NCBI RefSeq assembly: GCF_000236785.1
Contig: NZ_AGUF01000035.1
Location: 1-64,000 of the forward strand
Length of the DNA stretch: 64,000 nt
Reading direction: 5' to 3'
Source of the DNA: Achromobacter arsenitoxydans SY8
GTDB lineage: Bacteria; Pseudomonadota; Gammaproteobacteria; Burkholderiales; Burkholderiaceae_B
The translations under genes were made by a program, and so were the position numbers. A model generated the notes under the pieces. That model had not been told where the DNA came from. It did not search any database and worked only from the letters and a program-made list of their open reading frames with translations. Shown here in pieces: positions 8,814 to 19,795 of the stretch (positions are counted from its first letter, which is position 1; the number at the start of each line of letters is the position of its first letter).

Positions 8814-9455
8814 ATGCCATCGCACGCCCGTCCCGAATCCGCGATTGAAGCGCCGCCGCTGCTCAGGCTGCGTGGCCTCTACAGCGAACGCCTGGCGCCC
8901 GTCAGCCTGGACCTGGCGGCGGGCGAGTGCGCCGCCGTCGTCGGGGCGTCGGGGTCGGGCAAGTCCTTGCTGCTGCGCCAGATCGCCGACCTGGATCCCG
9001 GCCATGGCCAGGCCGAGCTGGCCGGACGCCGCCGGTCCGCCATGCGGGGATTCGAATGGCGCCGGCTGGTCGTGTATTGCCAGGCCGAGGCCGGCTGGTG
9101 GGACGACCACGTGGCCGCGCACTACACGGATCGCGCTGCCGCGCTGGCCATCATGAGCCGCCTGGGCCTGCCCGACGCCAAGCTGGATGCGCTGGTGCAC
9201 GAACTGTCGACGGGCGAACGCCAGCGCATGGGACTGGTGCGCGCACTGCTGCAGGCGCCGCGCGTGCTATTGCTGGATGAGCCTACGGCGGCGCTGGACC
9301 CGGCCGCAACGGCGCTGGTGGAAGCGGAACTGTTGCGCTACCTGGCGGCTGGCGCCGCGATCCTGCTGGTCACGCACAGCCCCGAGCAGGCCGCGCGACT
9401 GGCGCGGCGGTCCTGGCGCATGGCGCAGGGACACATGGAGCCGCTATGGACGTGA
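8814..9455 (+). CDS. fetA: ABC transporter ATP-binding protein, FetA/YbbL-like
   Basis: The product is a 213-residue ABC ATPase with Walker A GASGSGKS at residues 44-51, signature LSTGERQR and Walker B VLLLDEPTAALD. It is smaller than importer ATPases and pairs with the UPF0014-type permease directly downstream, overlapping it by ten bases. In Escherichia coli the equivalent pair FetAB exports iron and helps resist oxidative stress. No clear Shine-Dalgarno sequence precedes the ATG, but a TATGAT -10-like hexamer ends only eight bases upstream, so a leaderless transcript is possible. The family call depends mainly on the partner gene. Confidence 0.8.
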   Translation: MPSHARPESAIEAPPLLRLRGLYSERLAPVSLDLAAGECAAVVGASGSGKSLLLRQIADLDPGHGQAELAGRRRSAMRGFEWRRLVVYCQAEAGWWDDHVAAHYTDRAAALAIMSRLGLPDAKLDALVHELSTGERQRMGLVRALLQAPRVLLLDEPTAALDPAATALVEAELLRYLAAGAAILLVTHSPEQAARLARRSWRMAQGHMEPLWT

Positions 9456-10261
9456 TCAAGCTGCAGGCGCTGGACCTTGTGATTGCCTCGCTGCTGGTGC
9501 TGCTGAGTGCGGGAATCTCGTTTGCGCTGCGCCTGAACCTGCAGCGGCAGGTGCTGTGGGCGGCGGTGCGCACGGTGGTGCAATTGCTGCTGGTCGGCCA
9601 GATCCTGCGCATCGTCTTCGCGCATGCCGCGCCCTGGCTGACGGCGCTGGTGGCGGCCGTGATGATGGCGCTGGCGGCCCGCGAGGTGGCGGCCCGGCCC
9701 AAGGCGCGGCTGGCCGGGCACGGCAACGGCTGGGTCGGCACGCTGGCGGTGGCGTCCACCACCCTGATCACGGCGATCTTCATCTTGAACACGGCGCTGC
9801 GCCCGGATCCCTGGTACGACCCGCGCTACACGATCGCGCTGATCGGCATCGTGCTGGGCAGTGTGCTCAATGCCGCCAGCCTGGCGCTGGACAACATGCT
9901 GTCCGGCGTCCGGCGGGAAAGGCTGGGCATCGAGGCCCGCCTGGCGCTGGGCGCGCCCGTGCACCAGGCGTTTTCTTCATTGCTGCGGGAATCCGTTAGG
10001 CGCGGCATCGTGCCCAGCATCAACCAGATGTCGGCGGCGGGCATCATCACCTTGCCCGGCATCATGACCGGCCAGATCATCGCGGGTATGGACCCGGTGG
10101 ACGCCGCCAAGTACCAGATCCTGCTGATGTTCCTGCTGTGCGGCGCCAGCGGCATGGCGGCGATGGGCGCGGCCTACGGGGCCATGCGCCGGCTGACCGA
10201 CGAGCGTGGACGGCTGCGGCTGGACAGGTTGAAGCCGGGGACGGGCGCGAACCGCAAGTGA
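9446..10261 (+). CDS. fetB: FetB/YbbM-type (UPF0014) exporter permease
   Basis: This 271-residue inner-membrane protein has about seven hydrophobic segments. Family-typical stretches include NAASLALDNM, IVPSINQMSAAGIITLPGIM and TGQIIAGMDPVDAAKYQ. FetB is the membrane partner of FetA and is implicated in iron efflux. It overlaps the ATPase gene by ten bases, so the two form one operon. The gene converges on icd, and a shared bidirectional terminator lies between them. The metal specificity is taken from the E. coli family, not from residues I can see. Confidence 0.88.
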   Translation: MDVIKLQALDLVIASLLVLLSAGISFALRLNLQRQVLWAAVRTVVQLLLVGQILRIVFAHAAPWLTALVAAVMMALAAREVAARPKARLAGHGNGWVGTLAVASTTLITAIFILNTALRPDPWYDPRYTIALIGIVLGSVLNAASLALDNMLSGVRRERLGIEARLALGAPVHQAFSSLLRESVRRGIVPSINQMSAAGIITLPGIMTGQIIAGMDPVDAAKYQILLMFLLCGASGMAAMGAAYGAMRRLTDERGRLRLDRLKPGTGANRK

Positions 10262-10312
10262 TCGGTCAGAGGAGGGCTTGCAGGCCCTTGTCGGCAAGAA
10301 TGTTCAGCAAAT

Positions 10313-10350
10313 AAAAAAGCCGGCAGTCCGTAAAGGAACTGCCGGCTTTT
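10313..10350. terminator. Bidirectional terminator between fetB and icd
   Basis: An 11-base stem, GCCGGCAGT extended by flanking A/T (10317-10327), pairs with ACTGCCGGCTT (10338-10348). An A run precedes it and a T run follows, so it can terminate transcripts from both strands. It sits between the convergent fetB and icd stops. Confidence 0.85.
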
Positions 10351-10389
10351 CCATTGGGACCGGCTTTCACCGGCCCGCAAGGCAGGGCT

Positions 10390-13095
<2,706 letters not shown>

Positions 13096-14646
13096 ATGCG
13101 GTTTGGAGACCTGACATTCGACGAGCGGTTCCGTTACGCGACGGACGGGCAGGGCCGCGTGATTCCATTCACGCCGGCCGAAGCGGCGGCACTGGCGTTG
13201 CTGGCCGGCCACGCAGGCGCGATCCTGCCCCGCCAGCGGCTGCTGGACGCCACCCAGCGCGGCGACGCCGACGCGCTGGAGCGCAGCGTGGACCTGCTGA
13301 TCAACCGGCTGCGCGCCAAGCTGGGCGATTCCGCCCGGGCCCCGCGCTACATCGCCACCAGCTACGGCGAGGGCTATAGCTGGATCGCGGCGGCCGCCCC
13401 GGAATTGCCCGAAACGGTGTACGTGGCCATTGGCCCGGTGGCTGGGCCCGAGCGCCTGCGCGGCGACGCGGCGGTCCAGGGCTTTCTTGCCGCGCTGGCC
13501 GAAGCCCTGCGCGAACTCCTGCCTGGCGAACGGGGCGTCAGCCTGGAACCGGGCGCCCGCGCCGAGGCGGCGTTTCGTGTGGAAATCGGCCTGCGCCAGG
13601 ACGACCTGGGCGTGCATTGCGCCGTTGCTCTGCGCGAGGCCGCCGGCGGACAGGCGCTGCGCGCCGACCGTCTGGTGATCCGGCCGGGCGAGGCCCCCAA
13701 CCTGGGACGCGCCGCCGCCGCGTGCGCCGCGTCAATCAAGAGCGAGATCTGGCGCAATTTGACGCGGGCCCGCGGCGGCCATGCCGGCCCGACCGACGAA
13801 CCCTTCGAACTGCGCATGCACCGGGCCGCCACGCTGTTGTCGCGCACGCCGCAAAGCTGGCTGGAATCGGCGCACGAACTGGACAAGCTGCGCGCCGAAC
13901 ACCCGGACGATCCGCAGACCGCGCTGATGGACGCGTCCCACCTTTACGCGCGGCTGGTGCTGGATCTTTCCAGCCGGCCGGCGGAACTGGAGCCGCGGAT
14001 CGAGGCGCTGGTGTTCCAGGCGCTGCCGCACATCCGCGACAATCCCATGCTGATGCTGGCGGCCGCCAAGCTGCTGTGCTTTGTCAGCCGCGATCACCTG
14101 GACCTGGCGCAGGCGCTGGCCGAAGAGGCGTTTGCGCAGGGCACGGCCTACGCGTCGGCCTTTGCCGTGCTGGGCCAGCTCAAGCTGAACCGGGGCCTGC
14201 TGGCCGAGGCGGTCGAGGATTTCGACCAGGGCATCGAACTGGCCGAGCCGGCTTCCGAGTTCCAGGTGTTCCTGATGGTGCTCAAGTGCACGACCCTGGT
14301 GGCGATGGGCGACCGCGCGGCGTCGGAGCAGGCCAACGCCGTGCTGTACCAGACCAAGCCGCTGACGCGCATGCAGCTTGGCCTGTTCCTGTCGCATCCC
14401 GACGAGGCCTTGCCGGATGATCTGCGCCTGGCGCTGCTGGGCCTGGATGGCGCGATGCTGCGCCGGCTGCTGGCCCATTACGACTACCTGTTCGTGCGGC
14501 GCGTGCCGATCGCGCAAGGGCGCGAGCGCATGTTCCGCGGCATCGTGGCCCACATGGCCAGGCATCGCGCCGGCGAGGGCTTGCCGCCCGAGGTGGCCGC
14601 CTCGGCGCCGGGCCTGGCGGACGGGGCCGGCGCCAATGCGATTTGA
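13096..14646 (+). CDS. Winged-helix regulator with TPR-like C-terminal domain (HilA/CadC style)
   Basis: The protein has 516 residues. Residues 1-100 form an OmpR-type winged helix: FTPAEAAALALLAGHAG, RSVDLLINRLRAKLG and the closing wing RYIATSYGEGYSWIA. The rest is alpha-helical with TPR-like pairs, for example AEEAFAQGTAYASAFAVLGQ and LAEAVEDFDQGIELAEPA. There is no receiver domain and no membrane segment, so unlike CadC it is probably cytoplasmic, as HilA is. The ATG at 13096 follows a GCGGGAGGG ribosome site. Its stop lies 33 bases before the ilvA leader peptide. The target genes and signal are unknown; icd, ilvA or a distant regulon are all possible. Confidence 0.78.
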   Translation: MRFGDLTFDERFRYATDGQGRVIPFTPAEAAALALLAGHAGAILPRQRLLDATQRGDADALERSVDLLINRLRAKLGDSARAPRYIATSYGEGYSWIAAAAPELPETVYVAIGPVAGPERLRGDAAVQGFLAALAEALRELLPGERGVSLEPGARAEAAFRVEIGLRQDDLGVHCAVALREAAGGQALRADRLVIRPGEAPNLGRAAAACAASIKSEIWRNLTRARGGHAGPTDEPFELRMHRAATLLSRTPQSWLESAHELDKLRAEHPDDPQTALMDASHLYARLVLDLSSRPAELEPRIEALVFQALPHIRDNPMLMLAAAKLLCFVSRDHLDLAQALAEEAFAQGTAYASAFAVLGQLKLNRGLLAEAVEDFDQGIELAEPASEFQVFLMVLKCTTLVAMGDRAASEQANAVLYQTKPLTRMQLGLFLSHPDEALPDDLRLALLGLDGAMLRRLLAHYDYLFVRRVPIAQGRERMFRGIVAHMARHRAGEGLPPEVAASAPGLADGAGANAI

Positions 14647-14679
14647 CAAACCGCCGCGCGGGGCGCAAAGTTCATCCCC

Positions 14680-14742
14680 ATGAATTTCCGCGCCGTCCGC
14701 ATTTCGCTGATTATTACCATCATTCCTGGAATGGTGGGTTAG
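14680..14742 (+). CDS. ilvA leader peptide, isoleucine-rich (attenuation)
   Basis: A 20-codon frame starts with ATG at 14680 and ends with TAG at 14740-14742. It encodes a peptide with the core ISLIITII, that is, five Ile codons (at 14701, 14710, 14713, 14719 and 14722) plus Leu, Thr and two Val. This resembles ilv leader peptides of enterobacteria (IlvL contains similar Ile/Val/Leu runs). It lies 91 bases upstream of ilvA and directly before a terminator. A ribosome short of charged tRNA-Ile would stall about 10-30 bases before the GGTGGGT segment that can break the terminator. No strong ribosome site is visible before the ATG. The composition, position and RNA pairing together make it convincing. 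Confidence 0.82.
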   Translation: MNFRAVRISLIITIIPGMVG

Positions 14743-14791
14743 CGCGCGACCGCAACAGTCACAGCCACCCGCCCCAAGAGGCGGGTTTTTT
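14733..14791 (+). promoter_or_regulatory. Attenuator: antiterminator and terminator before ilvA
   Basis: The terminator is ACCCGCC (14767-14773), a six-base loop, GGCGGGT (14780-14786) and a run of six T ending at 14791. Near the end of the leader frame, GGTGGGT (14733-14739) differs from the terminator's 3' arm by one base. It can pair with the same 5' arm (seven pairs, one a U-G), giving a mutually exclusive antiterminator. A small dyad CATTC-CTG-GAATG (14721-14733) just before it could act as the 1:2 protector. A ribosome at the leader stop would cover GGTGGGT and favour termination; stalling at the Ile codons would leave it free. Confidence 0.75.
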
Positions 14792-14833
14792 GTGGCCGCC
14801 TCTGCCGGGCAAGCCTACCCAAGCAGAGAAACC

Positions 14834-16405
14834 ATGTCCGCTACACCCCGCACCGACACCCCGGAATTCCAGGCCGGCAACGCCTCGCCCATGGAGTACC
14901 TGAGGCAGATCCTGACCGCCCGGGTCTACGACATCGCCCGCGAGACCGAACTGGACCTGGCCCGCGGCCTGTCCGCCCGCCTGGGCAACACCATCCACCT
15001 TAAGCGCGAAGACAACCAGCCGGTGTTCTCGTTCAAGGTGCGCGGCGCCTACAACAAGATGCGCAACACGCCGCAGGCCGCGCGCGATCGCGGCGTGATC
15101 ACCGCATCGGCCGGCAACCATGCACAGGGCGTGGCGATTTCGGCGGCCAAGCTGGGCGTGCGCGCCATCATCGTGGTGCCGCAGACGGCGCCCCAGGTGA
15201 AGGTGGACGCGGTGCGCGCGCATGGCGGCCCGACCGTCACGGTGGTGCAGGCGGGCGACTCGTACACCGACGCCTACACCCACGCGCAGAAGCTGGCCCA
15301 AGAGCAGGGCCTGACTTTCATCCCGGCGTTCGACGATCCCTATGTGATTGCGGGACAGGGCACGGTGGGCATGGAAATCCTGCGCCAGCACCCGGAGCCG
15401 CTGCACGCCATCTTCGTGCCGATCGGCGGCGGCAGCCTGGCGGCGGGCGTGTCCGCCTATGTGAAGGCGGTCAATCCCGGCGTGAAGGTCATCGGCGTGC
15501 AGACCGAGGATTCCTGCGCGATGGCGCAGTCGTTGCGCGTGGGCGAGCGCGTCATCCTGGCCGAAGTCGGCCTGTTTTCGGATGGCACGGCGGTCAAGCT
15601 GGTGGGTGAGGAAACCTTCCGCCTGTGCCGCGAGTACCTGGATGAAGTGATCCTGGTGGACACGGACGCCGTGTGCGCGGCGATCAAGGACGTGTTCCTG
15701 GACACCCGCAGCGTGCTGGAGCCGGCGGGCGCGCTGGCGGTGGCGGGGCTGAAGAAGTACGTGGAGCGCGAAGGCGCGCAGGGGCAGTCGCTGGTGGCAA
15801 TCACGTCGGGCGCCAACATGAACTTCGACCGCATGCGCTTCGTGGCGGACCGGGCCGAAGTGGGCGAGGCGCGCGAGGCGGTCTTCGCCGTGACGGTGCC
15901 CGAAGAGCGCGGCAGCTTCCGGCGCTTCTGCGGCGTGATCGGGCAGCGCAGCGTGACGGAGTTCAACTATCGCATCGCGGACGCGCGCACGGCGCACATC
16001 TTTGTGAGCGTGCAAATCTCGCGCCGCGGCGAGGCCGTCGACATCATGGCCGCGCTGCAGGAACAGGGGTTTTCGGCCAGCGACCTGACCCACAACGAGG
16101 TGTCCAAGCAGCACATCCGCTACATGGTGGGCGGACGCTCGCCGCTGGCGGGTGGCGAACGCCTGTTCCGCTTCGAGTTTCCCGAGCGTCCGGGCGCGCT
16201 GATGAAGTTCCTGTCGGCGATGGCGCCCAATTGGAACATCAGCCTGTTCCACTACCGCAACCAGGGGGCCGACTTCAGTTCCGCGCTGGTGGGCATCCAA
16301 GCGCCGGTGGCCGATGACGCGGCGCTCGACGCCTTTCTGCGGCAGCTTGGCTACGCGCACTCCGAGGAAACGGCCAACGAGGCCTACCGCCAGTTCCTGA
16401 TCTGA
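14834..16405 (+). CDS. ilvA: Biosynthetic threonine ammonia-lyase (threonine dehydratase)
   Basis: This 523-residue PLP enzyme deaminates threonine to 2-oxobutyrate, the first step of isoleucine synthesis. The PLP lysine is Lys68 in PVFSFKVRGAYNKM. The phosphate loop is IGGGSLAAG, and TASAGNHAQGVA is the substrate-loop motif. The C-terminal third (from about residue 330) contains two ACT-like regulatory domains, as in the isoleucine-inhibited biosynthetic enzyme; catabolic TdcB lacks them. Length agrees with E. coli IlvA (514). It is preceded by a leader peptide and attenuator and followed after five bases by a convergent gene. Expression is therefore probably controlled by isoleucine supply at both the transcript and the enzyme level. 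Confidence 0.95.
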   Translation: MSATPRTDTPEFQAGNASPMEYLRQILTARVYDIARETELDLARGLSARLGNTIHLKREDNQPVFSFKVRGAYNKMRNTPQAARDRGVITASAGNHAQGVAISAAKLGVRAIIVVPQTAPQVKVDAVRAHGGPTVTVVQAGDSYTDAYTHAQKLAQEQGLTFIPAFDDPYVIAGQGTVGMEILRQHPEPLHAIFVPIGGGSLAAGVSAYVKAVNPGVKVIGVQTEDSCAMAQSLRVGERVILAEVGLFSDGTAVKLVGEETFRLCREYLDEVILVDTDAVCAAIKDVFLDTRSVLEPAGALAVAGLKKYVEREGAQGQSLVAITSGANMNFDRMRFVADRAEVGEAREAVFAVTVPEERGSFRRFCGVIGQRSVTEFNYRIADARTAHIFVSVQISRRGEAVDIMAALQEQGFSASDLTHNEVSKQHIRYMVGGRSPLAGGERLFRFEFPERPGALMKFLSAMAPNWNISLFHYRNQGADFSSALVGIQAPVADDAALDAFLRQLGYAHSEETANEAYRQFLI

Positions 16406-16410
16406 AGCGC

Positions 16411-17343
16411 TCAGCCCGGCGCGCAGCCGGGCTTGCGCGGCAATTCCACGCCGGGCCGCAGCCGCAGCGTGGCGCGGCCCGGCGTCTGGTCCAGCTGCAG
16501 GGCGCCGGCGCGCCAGGCCGGCACGTCGTCGAACGCCACATCGGGCTTGCCCGAGAAGCTGCTGCGCGGATCGGGCCGGTTGAATTCGATTGCCGGCAGG
16601 CGCAGGCACACGTCCTTGAAGTCGAGCCGCGCCAGCTCGCGTCCGTCGTTCATGCGCACGGCGCGAAACGCCAGCGGGACTGGCACGTGGCGGATGATCT
16701 CCGGGTCAAGCTGTTTGTAGCCTTGCGCGTTGGTGACAAGCCTGGCGGGCTTGACAACGACCACGTCGCTGCCAGGCGGGACCGCCAGGAAGGCCACGCC
16801 GTCCTGCACGTCCAGCAGCTTGCCCGCGCCCAGGTTCAGCGCCTTGAGCGGCGCGTGGCGGATCATGACGGTTTCGTTCCAAGCCGAATCGACGCGGGTC
16901 CATCCGGGCTGGCGGGCGTCCTCGAACCGCGTGCCGCCCACGCGGTCACGCTGCGGCTTGTCGGACAGGGCCACGCGCTGCACGCGCAGCGCGCCATTGA
17001 CCACCTGCAGGTGCGCCAGCACGCCGCTGGCGCTGGAACTGTTGAAAAACGCCAGCACGGCGTCCGTTTCCAGCGCGCGGGCCGGACCGGGGCAGAAGAA
17101 GGCGCGGGCTGCGGGTTCCTTGCCGTCGGGATAGAGCAGGGCGCCGACATCCTTGCCGCACAGCGCCTTGCCCTGGAAGGTGATCGTTGTGCTGCGGGTG
17201 TGCTGGCGCTGGCCGGTGTTCCAGTCGCTGCGGCTGCCTGTCGCAACGTCCACGACCAAGCCATGACTGTCGTAAATCACGGCGGCGCCCGCGGGGGCGG
17301 CAAACAGGCTGAGTGCAAACGCCATGGCGCGACGGCTCGTCAT
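16411..17343 (-). CDS. Secreted protein of unknown function
   Basis: I do not recognise this 310-residue protein. It begins MTSRRAMAFALSLFAAPAGAAV, a clear signal peptide ending near residue 20, so it is probably periplasmic or exported. The mature part has scattered cysteines (LCGKD, FFCPG, DVCLRL, PGCAPG) that could pair, and no evident enzyme motif. The ATG at 17343 follows a GGAG ribosome site; longer in-frame starts would bury the signal peptide. It converges on ilvA five bases away. Its start is 88 bases after the stop of the uptake-operon ATPase on the same strand, so it could be co-transcribed with that operon. Confidence 0.72.
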   Translation of the reverse strand: MTSRRAMAFALSLFAAPAGAAVIYDSHGLVVDVATGSRSDWNTGQRQHTRSTTITFQGKALCGKDVGALLYPDGKEPAARAFFCPGPARALETDAVLAFFNSSSASGVLAHLQVVNGALRVQRVALSDKPQRDRVGGTRFEDARQPGWTRVDSAWNETVMIRHAPLKALNLGAGKLLDVQDGVAFLAVPPGSDVVVVKPARLVTNAQGYKQLDPEIIRHVPVPLAFRAVRMNDGRELARLDFKDVCLRLPAIEFNRPDPRSSFSGKPDVAFDDVPAWRAGALQLDQTPGRATLRLRPGVELPRKPGCAPG

Positions 17344-17431
17344 CGGTGGGCTCCGGGGTATGGCATGAGGGGTAAATATATACCGGCGCCTGAACGTCGC
17401 ACTCAGGATGCCGGGGGCCGCATGCGCGTGT

Positions 17432-18214
17432 TCATAGTCCGGCCAGCCCGTCCACATGGACTTGCGCCTGACCCAGCGGACAGCGCTCCACCCGGGCCCG
17501 CACGCGATACACGCGGTGCAGGGCGTCGGGCGTCACGACGTGGGCTGGCGGCCCCTCGGCGTCGATCGCGCCCGCGTGCAGCAGCAGCGCATGGTCCGTG
17601 TGGCGCAGCGCGATGTTCAGGTCGTGCAGCACCACCAGCGTGATCAGCCGGTGCTGGCGGGTCTGGCGGCGCAGCACGTCCATGACGTGGAATTGGTAGT
17701 TCAAGTCCAGCGCGGACAGCGGCTCGTCCAGCAGCAGCAGGCGCGGACGCCGCACCAGGGCCTGGGCCAGCGAGGCCAGCTGCTTCTGGCCGCCGGACAG
17801 CTCGTCCAGGTGGCGGCTGGCCAGCGGCGCGATGCCCAGGTCCTCGATGACCGACAGCGCGTCCTGCATCAGCACGTAGCCCGGCTGTCCGTGGCGTCCG
17901 GAGCGTGCCGCCACCAGCACGGATTCGAACACCGTCATGTGCACGCCCTTGGGCAGCGCCTGCGGCATGTACATGGCGCGTTCGGCGCGGCGGGCCGGGC
18001 TGGCCCGCGCCAGGTCTTCGCCGTCCAGCCGCATTTCCCCGCGCATCGGGGGATGCAGGCCGGCCAGCGTTTTCAGCAGCGTCGATTTGCCGCTGCCGTT
18101 GGGTCCCAGCAGGGCGGTGACCGTGCCTTCCGTCATCGGTCCGGCGTTCGCGTCGCGCAGCACCGGTCGCCCGCCGTAGCCGGCGGCCAGCCCCCGGATG
18201 AGGAGTTCAGCCAT
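17432..18214 (-). CDS. Siderophore/metal ABC transporter ATP-binding protein (FecE type)
   Basis: This 260-residue ATPase has Walker A LLGPNGSGKST, signature LSGGQKQLASLAQALV and Walker B LLLLDEPLSALD. The order and the ALDLNYQFHVMDVL segment are typical of FecE/FhuC/BtuD proteins of metal-chelate importers. It is the last gene of a four-gene operon after the binding protein, permease and azurin. Only two bases separate it from the azurin stop, so the two are probably translationally coupled. Confidence 0.9.
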   Translation of the reverse strand: MAELLIRGLAAGYGGRPVLRDANAGPMTEGTVTALLGPNGSGKSTLLKTLAGLHPPMRGEMRLDGEDLARASPARRAERAMYMPQALPKGVHMTVFESVLVAARSGRHGQPGYVLMQDALSVIEDLGIAPLASRHLDELSGGQKQLASLAQALVRRPRLLLLDEPLSALDLNYQFHVMDVLRRQTRQHRLITLVVLHDLNIALRHTDHALLLHAGAIDAEGPPAHVVTPDALHRVYRVRARVERCPLGQAQVHVDGLAGL

Positions 18215-18216
18215 CT

Positions 18217-18675
18217 TCAGGGCTGCAGCACCAGCGTGCCGCGCATGTGCTGGGCGTGCGCCGGGAACGAGCAGTAATAGGTATAGGACTGGCCCGCGCG
18301 CAGGCGGCTTACGGGGAAGGTCACGCTGGCGGTCTCGCCGCCGCCCAGCATGGGCGTCTTGGCCAGGATGCGGCCATCGCCCGGCGCCAGGAACTCATGC
18401 TCGGCCCCGGCCTTGATGCCGTCCACCATTACGGCGTCGATGTCCTCGCTGCGGGTCAGCACCCAGTTGTGGCCGGCCTTTTCCTTGCTGTTCTTGCCGG
18501 TGTGGATCAGGCGCACGGTGAAGTCCTGGCAGGTCTTGGGCACCACGATGTGGTCGGGGCCGAACTGCTTGCCGGGGCGTCCCTCGACGTCGATGGCGCA
18601 CTCGGCGCCGGGGGCGGCATGGGCCGCGCCGGCCATCAGCAGGGCGGCAAGCGTGAGCATCGGGCGGAAGGTCAT
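18217..18675 (-). CDS. azu: Azurin-type blue copper protein inside the uptake operon
   Basis: This 152-residue precursor has a signal peptide ending at AHA (about residue 20) and a mature cupredoxin of about 130 residues, the normal azurin size. The copper ligands are in place: Gly68-His69 in AGHNW, Cys135 in YYCSFPAH, His140 and Met144. Cys26 and Cys49 match the azurin disulfide. Azurins carry single electrons in the periplasm. Unusually, the gene lies between the permease (gap 31) and ATPase (gap 2) genes of a metal-chelate importer, on the same strand. This suggests a role connected to metal uptake, such as redox-assisted release or electron supply; that part is inference. Confidence 0.93.
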   Translation of the reverse strand: MTFRPMLTLAALLMAGAAHAAPGAECAIDVEGRPGKQFGPDHIVVPKTCQDFTVRLIHTGKNSKEKAGHNWVLTRSEDIDAVMVDGIKAGAEHEFLAPGDGRILAKTPMLGGGETASVTFPVSRLRAGQSYTYYCSFPAHAQHMRGTLVLQP

Positions 18676-18706
18676 CTGGAAATCTCCTTGTTGGAATGCA
18701 GGGCCG

Positions 18707-19789
18707 TCAGGCGCGCTTGAGCGCGCGCACGACGATGGTGAGAAAGAAGGGAATGCCGACCAGCGAGGTCACGATGCCGACCGGAATGAGCGCGCCGGGC
18801 AGCACCGTCTTGGACGCGACGGACGCGAGCGAAAGGATCAGCGCGCCGGCCAGCGCGCTGCCGGGCAGGTAGTAGCGATGGTCCTCGCCCAGCAGCAGGC
18901 GGGCGATGTGGGGCGCCACCAGGCCGACGAAGCCGATGGTGCCCACGAAGGAAACCGCCAGCGCCGCCAGCGCGCTGACGCGCAGCAGGCTGACCAGCCG
19001 CAGCCGGCGGACATTGATGCCAAAGCTGGCGGCGCGTTCCTCGCCCAGGCGCACCGCGGTGAGCTTCCAGGCGTCGCGCATGGAAAGCGGCAGGGCCAGC
19101 GCAAGGGCGGCGGCCATGATCGACACGGTGGTCCAGTTGGCGCGCGCCAGGCTGCCCATAGTCCAGAACACAATGCCTTGCAGGGCTTCCTCGCTGGCGA
19201 TGAACTGCAGCAACATCACCAGCGCCTGGAACGAGTACACCAGCGCGATGCCGAACAGCACGACGCCCAGCGTCGACCCGCCGCGCCAGCGCGCCACGCG
19301 CTCCAGGATCAGCACAGACAGCAGCGTGCTGGCAAAGGCCGACACCGACACCGTCATGCCGGCGGGCACGGCCGGCAGGTGCCAGTCCAGGGTGATGGCC
19401 AGTGACGCCCCGAAGGCCGCAGCGGCCGACACGCCCAGCGTGTAGGGACTGGCCAGCGGATTGTCCAGCATGGTCTGCATCTCGGCGCCGCCCAGGCCCA
19501 GCGCCACGCCCACCAGCAGCGCCATCAGCGCATACGGCAGCCGGAACTGCCAGACGATGACGCGCGTGCCGGCGCTGGCCGCGTCGGGATGCAGCAGCGT
19601 GTCCAGCAAGCCGCCCAGGGAGAGCGAGGCGGGGCCCGTGGCGATGTCGGCCAGCAGGCTGGCAACGATGGCCAACGCCAGCGCGGCGCTGAGCAGCAGG
19701 CGCTTGCGGACCGTGCGCCGGTAAGCGGCGATGGCGTCCTCGGGGGCGGCCGCCGGCTCGGCAGGGGCGGTCGTGGCGATATCGGTCAT
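18707..19789 (-). CDS. Siderophore/metal ABC transporter permease (FecCD/BtuC family)
   Basis: The 360-residue membrane protein is of the FecCD/BtuC family with about ten membrane segments. Family hallmarks seen are RLPYALMALLVGVALGLGGAEMQTMLDNPLASPYTLGVS near the N-terminus and the ATPase-coupling GTIGFVGLVAPHIARLL. It forms the inner-membrane channel for a ferric siderophore, heme or cobalamin-like substrate. Six bases separate it from the binding-protein gene. The 30-residue N-terminal Ala/Pro-rich extension is longer than usual. A homodimer is expected because there is one permease gene. Confidence 0.92.
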   Translation of the reverse strand: MTDIATTAPAEPAAAPEDAIAAYRRTVRKRLLLSAALALAIVASLLADIATGPASLSLGGLLDTLLHPDAASAGTRVIVWQFRLPYALMALLVGVALGLGGAEMQTMLDNPLASPYTLGVSAAAAFGASLAITLDWHLPAVPAGMTVSVSAFASTLLSVLILERVARWRGGSTLGVVLFGIALVYSFQALVMLLQFIASEEALQGIVFWTMGSLARANWTTVSIMAAALALALPLSMRDAWKLTAVRLGEERAASFGINVRRLRLVSLLRVSALAALAVSFVGTIGFVGLVAPHIARLLLGEDHRYYLPGSALAGALILSLASVASKTVLPGALIPVGIVTSLVGIPFFLTIVVRALKRA

Positions 19790-19795
19790 CGGGGT

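Noticed and set aside
14759-16609. A long minus-strand frame across ilvA
   Set aside because: It runs through ilvA and the end of the convergent gene without a ribosome site or recognisable domain. IlvA on the plus strand is certain.
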